DNA from: Syngnathus acus
Taxonomy: Eukaryota; Chordata; Actinopteri; Syngnathiformes; Syngnathidae
Direction: 5' to 3'
NCBI RefSeq assembly: GCF_901709675.1
Contig: NC_051089.1
Location: 5,934,476 to 5,998,475 of the forward strand
Length of the DNA: 64,000 nt
Below, piece after piece: positions 1-64,000 of the stretch (positions are counted from its first letter, which is position 1; each line of letters starts with the position of its first letter). Both the position numbers and the translations under genes were made by a program. Under the pieces are notes generated by a model. The model did not search any database. It had not been told where the DNA came from and worked only from the letters and a program-made list of their open reading frames with translations.

Positions 1-2607
1 GCACATTTGTTTTCCTATTCAGGGGTTTGCAATTTTAGTTTTTTTATTATTTTTATATGTTTACTTTAGCAAGTTGTATCAGTTTTATAAAGTTTCGACA
101 CACTTTGAAATGGTCCACTTTCGAGCCTGTTAAAAAATAATCTGTCTGTGAACGAGTAATCCATCCCTGGAGGTAAGCCCCATCAATCTTCCCCTTGAAA
201 AATAAACAGCATTCGTCTTTGAAGGGCACAGCAAAGTCCACATTGGATGCTACATATAGACAGTTTGTGTACGTGTTGACATATACACACAAATATGTGA
301 CTATATGAAACTGATGAACGAGAAACCAACATTAAGAGCAAAATTACAAAGAAATCAACCCTCTAAAATATAATGTAGGTTGTTCTGCATATTACAAATC
401 TGCAAACAATGTCTGCCATCGAGTGGGGATTTGTGATATTACAACTTAAAACTAAAGTTGATCTCTATTTCTCTCAAGTCTCAAAGTAAGATTTTGGTAT
501 AGTTCATTCTTATTTTTGGTATGTTTATACAAAAATTTGACAATTTTTGGAAATATTATTTAGCCACATCACGGTGGGAGAATACATGTTGATTAGTTTC
601 AAAATAGGCTTCTTCCATTAACGCAATTTTATCACTTACTGCTTTCTTCCCTGCTTGTTGTCAATTTGCGCATTTCTGGGATGAGAAACGAATAATTCTG
701 CTTTCGGGCTGATTGACGTTATCTGGTCGACCCCGTCTCTGCGTCAAGATAAGTACTACGGACCGAACGCTCTGATAACACCTTTACAAGACCTAATAAG
801 TGCGTTACTAAAACATTGTCAAGGGGCATGATGATTTTTATGTTTTTCTTTATATTGCCCTAAGATCGGGATCGCTTTGTGGTTTTCCATACAAGGTTAA
901 TGGTGTTATCAGCATGCTTTTCACCTTGCATTTATTAAACTAGCTACTATGTATTTGTCTTTAGTCGTTATGTGTACAGTATTAAATCGGAATATTCTGG
1001 TAATATAATTTTAAAACAAGCAAATATTTGACTCTCTCATTTATAGTTGAGTAAATTAAAAAAAAATAGTTAACTAAATAAAATGTGTTGCAAATGATAG
1101 CTCAAGCGCGTATTTGTTTTGCAAAATGATCGAGATTTGTGACCACATTTGCACATACTTTATGCACATAGAAGAAAAGTAGACTTTTTGTACAATATCT
1201 CACTAAATATATTTACATGACATACAATTTGCCATCAGTGCAATACATAGGAATGTTGCATATTTACCAAAATGTTAAACTCTTTCCTTTTTAGGAAGAA
1301 GAAAAATAATGACAGAAGCTGAGTGTTTTTTTTCTCTCTCTCTCTTTTAAAGGAACATGTGCAACTCTCATTTTGCTATCATTACAGCTTCACAGCAAAT
1401 AAAAAAAATAAAGTCTCGGCATCACCCTATGCACAGTCGGACCACATGTACATATATAGCTCCATATATGGAATGGATTGTGTTTTTTTGTACAAAGATT
1501 CTAAACAACTTTGGCAGTTTATCAGGAACTAAACTGATCCGAAAATATATGAAATAATGTGCCGTAGGCTTGCCTTCCAAAGCTCATGTTCACAGTGGTC
1601 ATTCAGAAAGGCCAGAAGCTAACGGTTTCAAATAAACATGGAAAAGGACAACAAACAAGAAACTTATCCATTCTTTCTGGAATCTGTTGGTATGGTTATA
1701 AAATTGCAAACACCTAGTATGAAGGTTTAAATAGCAGTCGTCGCCATTTCAAAATAAGATAAAACCAAATGTTATTTCCTGGTGCTGGACTTATTCGATT
1801 CAGAGTTTGAAGGCTCGGGGGGGCGGGACCCTGCTCGGTGTTACCGTGGGAACATGGGAGAGACGCGACCGAGAAACGACGTGCAACAGAGCTGGGTGGG
1901 AAAAACAAAATCAATTTGAAAAATATAATGAGGGAAAAACAACTTACTCCACAACAGTGCTGTGACAAACAAATATACAATGTAATAAAATAAGAAACTT
2001 TAAAACAACAAAGTGTGAAACACAAAAAGTTAAATATACAGAGGGGAAAAGGGATTACACAACAGTTCCAGATTTAAAAAAAATAGCAAAAAAACAAAAC
2101 GGGTTTTTCCACAGCCGTGTGGGTGGATAAAAGTACAATGAATAAGGGAGTCCGCTACAGTGCTGAGTGGCCCAAAAATGAATTCATTTTGTTCTTTTTG
2201 AAAAAAAACTAATATAAATTACAAAAACAAGGGTGTAACAGTGCAATGTGTCAAGAATAAAAACAATTAATGAAGACATAAAATAAATTTTGCAAAGTTG
2301 AGTGGTAAGTGATGTAAAATTAAACAACAAATGAGAATGCAGGGTAGCAGAAATGGAAAAATATCGACTGCAATTGAAAAATGCAACAAGACAACACTGC
2401 TGGGTGGCAAAACATATTTAAAAAACAAACAAACAAGACTGACTCTGCAACAATCAAACGCCACACAGTCATAAAGTGACTTACACCGGATAATCGAGCA
2501 AATTTTCCAACATACTAAGTTCATCGCCTTAATTCCTGTACGTTTTCTTCTTTTTTTGTTCAGTTTAGTTTTTTGTTGTTGTTATTACACCTCCACTGGT
2601 TTGGCAC
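1..2607. other. Intergenic or distal 3' UTR sequence downstream of unc13c
   Basis: AT-rich sequence with several possible poly(A) hexamers on the minus strand. It holds a GC-richer patch at about 1808-1880 and scattered A-rich blocks around a ctgggtggc-like core between about 1880 and 2400. The longest ORFs are short and unrecognised. A very long 3' UTR could extend into this stretch. No gene is supported. Confidence 0.5.
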
Positions 2608-2952
2608 TTTATTGGAACAAATCTCATTTCAAAAAAGACTAAGTGTACAAAAGGTATTCTGTCTGCTCCAACGTAACCGGTAGAATATAGTACTTAATAG
2701 TAAGCATACGGTCAGTAAACACTTGTACGTACTTGAGTAGTCAAATGAACATTCCAACAGATGTTTTTTTTTTCTTACGCACATGCACAAAAACTAACAA
2801 ACAAACCAACAAACAAACAACTCCTTCGCTCGTTTCCTGCTTTGGATCTTCTCAAGTAGAACAACCCTCCAATCATTCTCATCTGTAGGACAAAACCCAC
2901 TCGGAAGGAATACTGCATTTTATTTTTTCCCACACACACCCTTCCGTTTGCA
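2608..2952 (-). other. unc13c: Probable 3' UTR of unc13c
   Basis: This follows the stop codon at 2953-2955. A minus-strand AATAAA hexamer lies at 2608-2613, about 340 nt past the stop, and is the suggested end. A nearer AATAAA at 2918-2923 is only about 30 nt past the stop and less likely. The stretch contains a (CAAA)n-like run at about 2795-2820. The true 3' end needs transcript data. Confidence 0.35.
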
Positions 2953-63061
<60,109 letters not shown>

Positions 63062-64000
63062 CTGATAGCGGGAAATACACAACATTCGCTCCAGGATGAA
63101 CACACCAGACACACAAATATATGCTGGTGTGTTTCTATTTACTCATACAGGCCGAGGCGGGCGCACATCGGGCAGGAGAGAAAAAAAAATCCTTAGAGCG
63201 GGTGAACCAATTGTTACGTAATCAAAAAACAAGCCCCCAATTCAGTAATAGCTGCATGACACAAGGCTGTACTATAGAGACGAGCTCTAACCTTGTCTCA
63301 AACTGATGGAAGGGATTTTACTGATGCTTAGCACGTCAGGTCACATCGTACTAGAGGATTTGATCATGCCAACATCAAAGGACAGAAGTAGGATAATGAA
63401 AATACAATGATTCCATTTTTTCACAGGGTTGCGAGCAAGTGCATAGAGCGAAACAGAGTCAAAACATTTTCAACGATAAATTAGCAGTCAGAATTGTCGT
63501 TCAACCTTTGTAGCTGCTGCCAGTGGTTTACTTCAAGTGCCAGTGCTGCTCTCAAAAGAAGTGAGGTCATTGGGTTCAGAAAGAATTGTAGGCATGAAAC
63601 CAGCTAAATAATGGTCTTCATGCTCTGTTGCGCACCCTGGAACTGACACAGAGGGACCACACTGAGCGTGAGGCTACCGGGCCATGCGAAAACTCCATCC
63701 TGTTTAGTAAGTGACAAAGGATAATAGTGAGATGCCAAAGGATGACATTTTCAAATGGTGTCATCAATAAAAGCTATCAGCAAGTAACTGTTGTAGCATA
63801 GTTTAAAATTGCTCTGCTTACACAATAACAAATAGTGCGTTTCATCTGAAATGAAACGAATGCTTCGGTGGGTCGAGTGCCGGATGAGTCAGAGCGATCA
63901 AATGAAAAGTGAATTAATGTTTGTTGTCTTTGCCTATCGAGACTTCAGGGTGTAACATCTGAGAATGTAATTACTGATCTTGGCAAGCACGATGACAAAT
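63062..64000 (-). other. unc13c: Upstream intron of unc13c, to window edge
   Basis: No further exon was recognised. The remaining 5' exons must lie beyond the window. Confidence 0.6.

Noticed and set aside
53-292. 79-codon minus-strand ORF at the window start
   Set aside because: It reads smoothly but I recognise no family, and no splice or promoter context supports it. It may be chance in AT-rich DNA; a protein search would decide.

Overview
The window is vertebrate nuclear DNA, most likely from a ray-finned (teleost, probably percomorph) fish. It is AT-rich and intron-rich, with GT-AG splice sites and moderately short introns. It carries repeat families typical of teleosts: a palindromic MITE, L2/Maui-like tails and Tc1/mariner ends. 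I found no tRNA, rRNA, bacterial-type gene or CRISPR array.

One gene fills almost the whole window. It is the 3' part of an unc13 (Munc13) gene on the minus strand, read from about position 63,060 down to a stop codon at 2953-2955. I could place 31 coding exons (W1-W31, numbered 5' to 3'; W1 is tentative). From W2 onwards every splice phase agrees, giving an open frame of 1204 codons plus stop with no frameshift or internal stop. The order is a linker with a 6-nt microexon, the C1 diacylglycerol-binding domain (W6), the C2B calcium-binding domain (W7-W10), the MUN domain (W11-W28) and the C2C domain (W29-W31). Several segments resemble the UNC13C (Munc13-3) paralogue more than UNC13A or UNC13B, so unc13c is the best name. 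The 5' exons and the promoter lie beyond position 64,000. Residue numbers in this annotation count from the first residue of W2.

By region: 1-2600 is downstream sequence with no convincing gene; 2608-2952 is the probable 3' UTR; 2953-5644 holds the C2C exons; 7267-42,922 holds the MUN exons, including an 8.2-kb intron (20261-28422) and a GC-AG intron (35358-40194); 43,509-51,717 holds C2B; 52,131-52,350 holds C1; 56,191-63,061 holds linker exons. The introns contain simple repeats, old transposon pieces and a few notable inverted repeats, including a 15-bp-arm hairpin at 51846-51878 and a TA-spaced cruciform at 26688-26737. No second gene is supported.

I did not see a new multi-gene system. 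The most interesting signals are splicing features of the synaptic gene (a 6-nt microexon, a NAGNAG acceptor, a GC donor), an eight-threonine run inside the MUN domain, and several structured or tandem intronic repeats.
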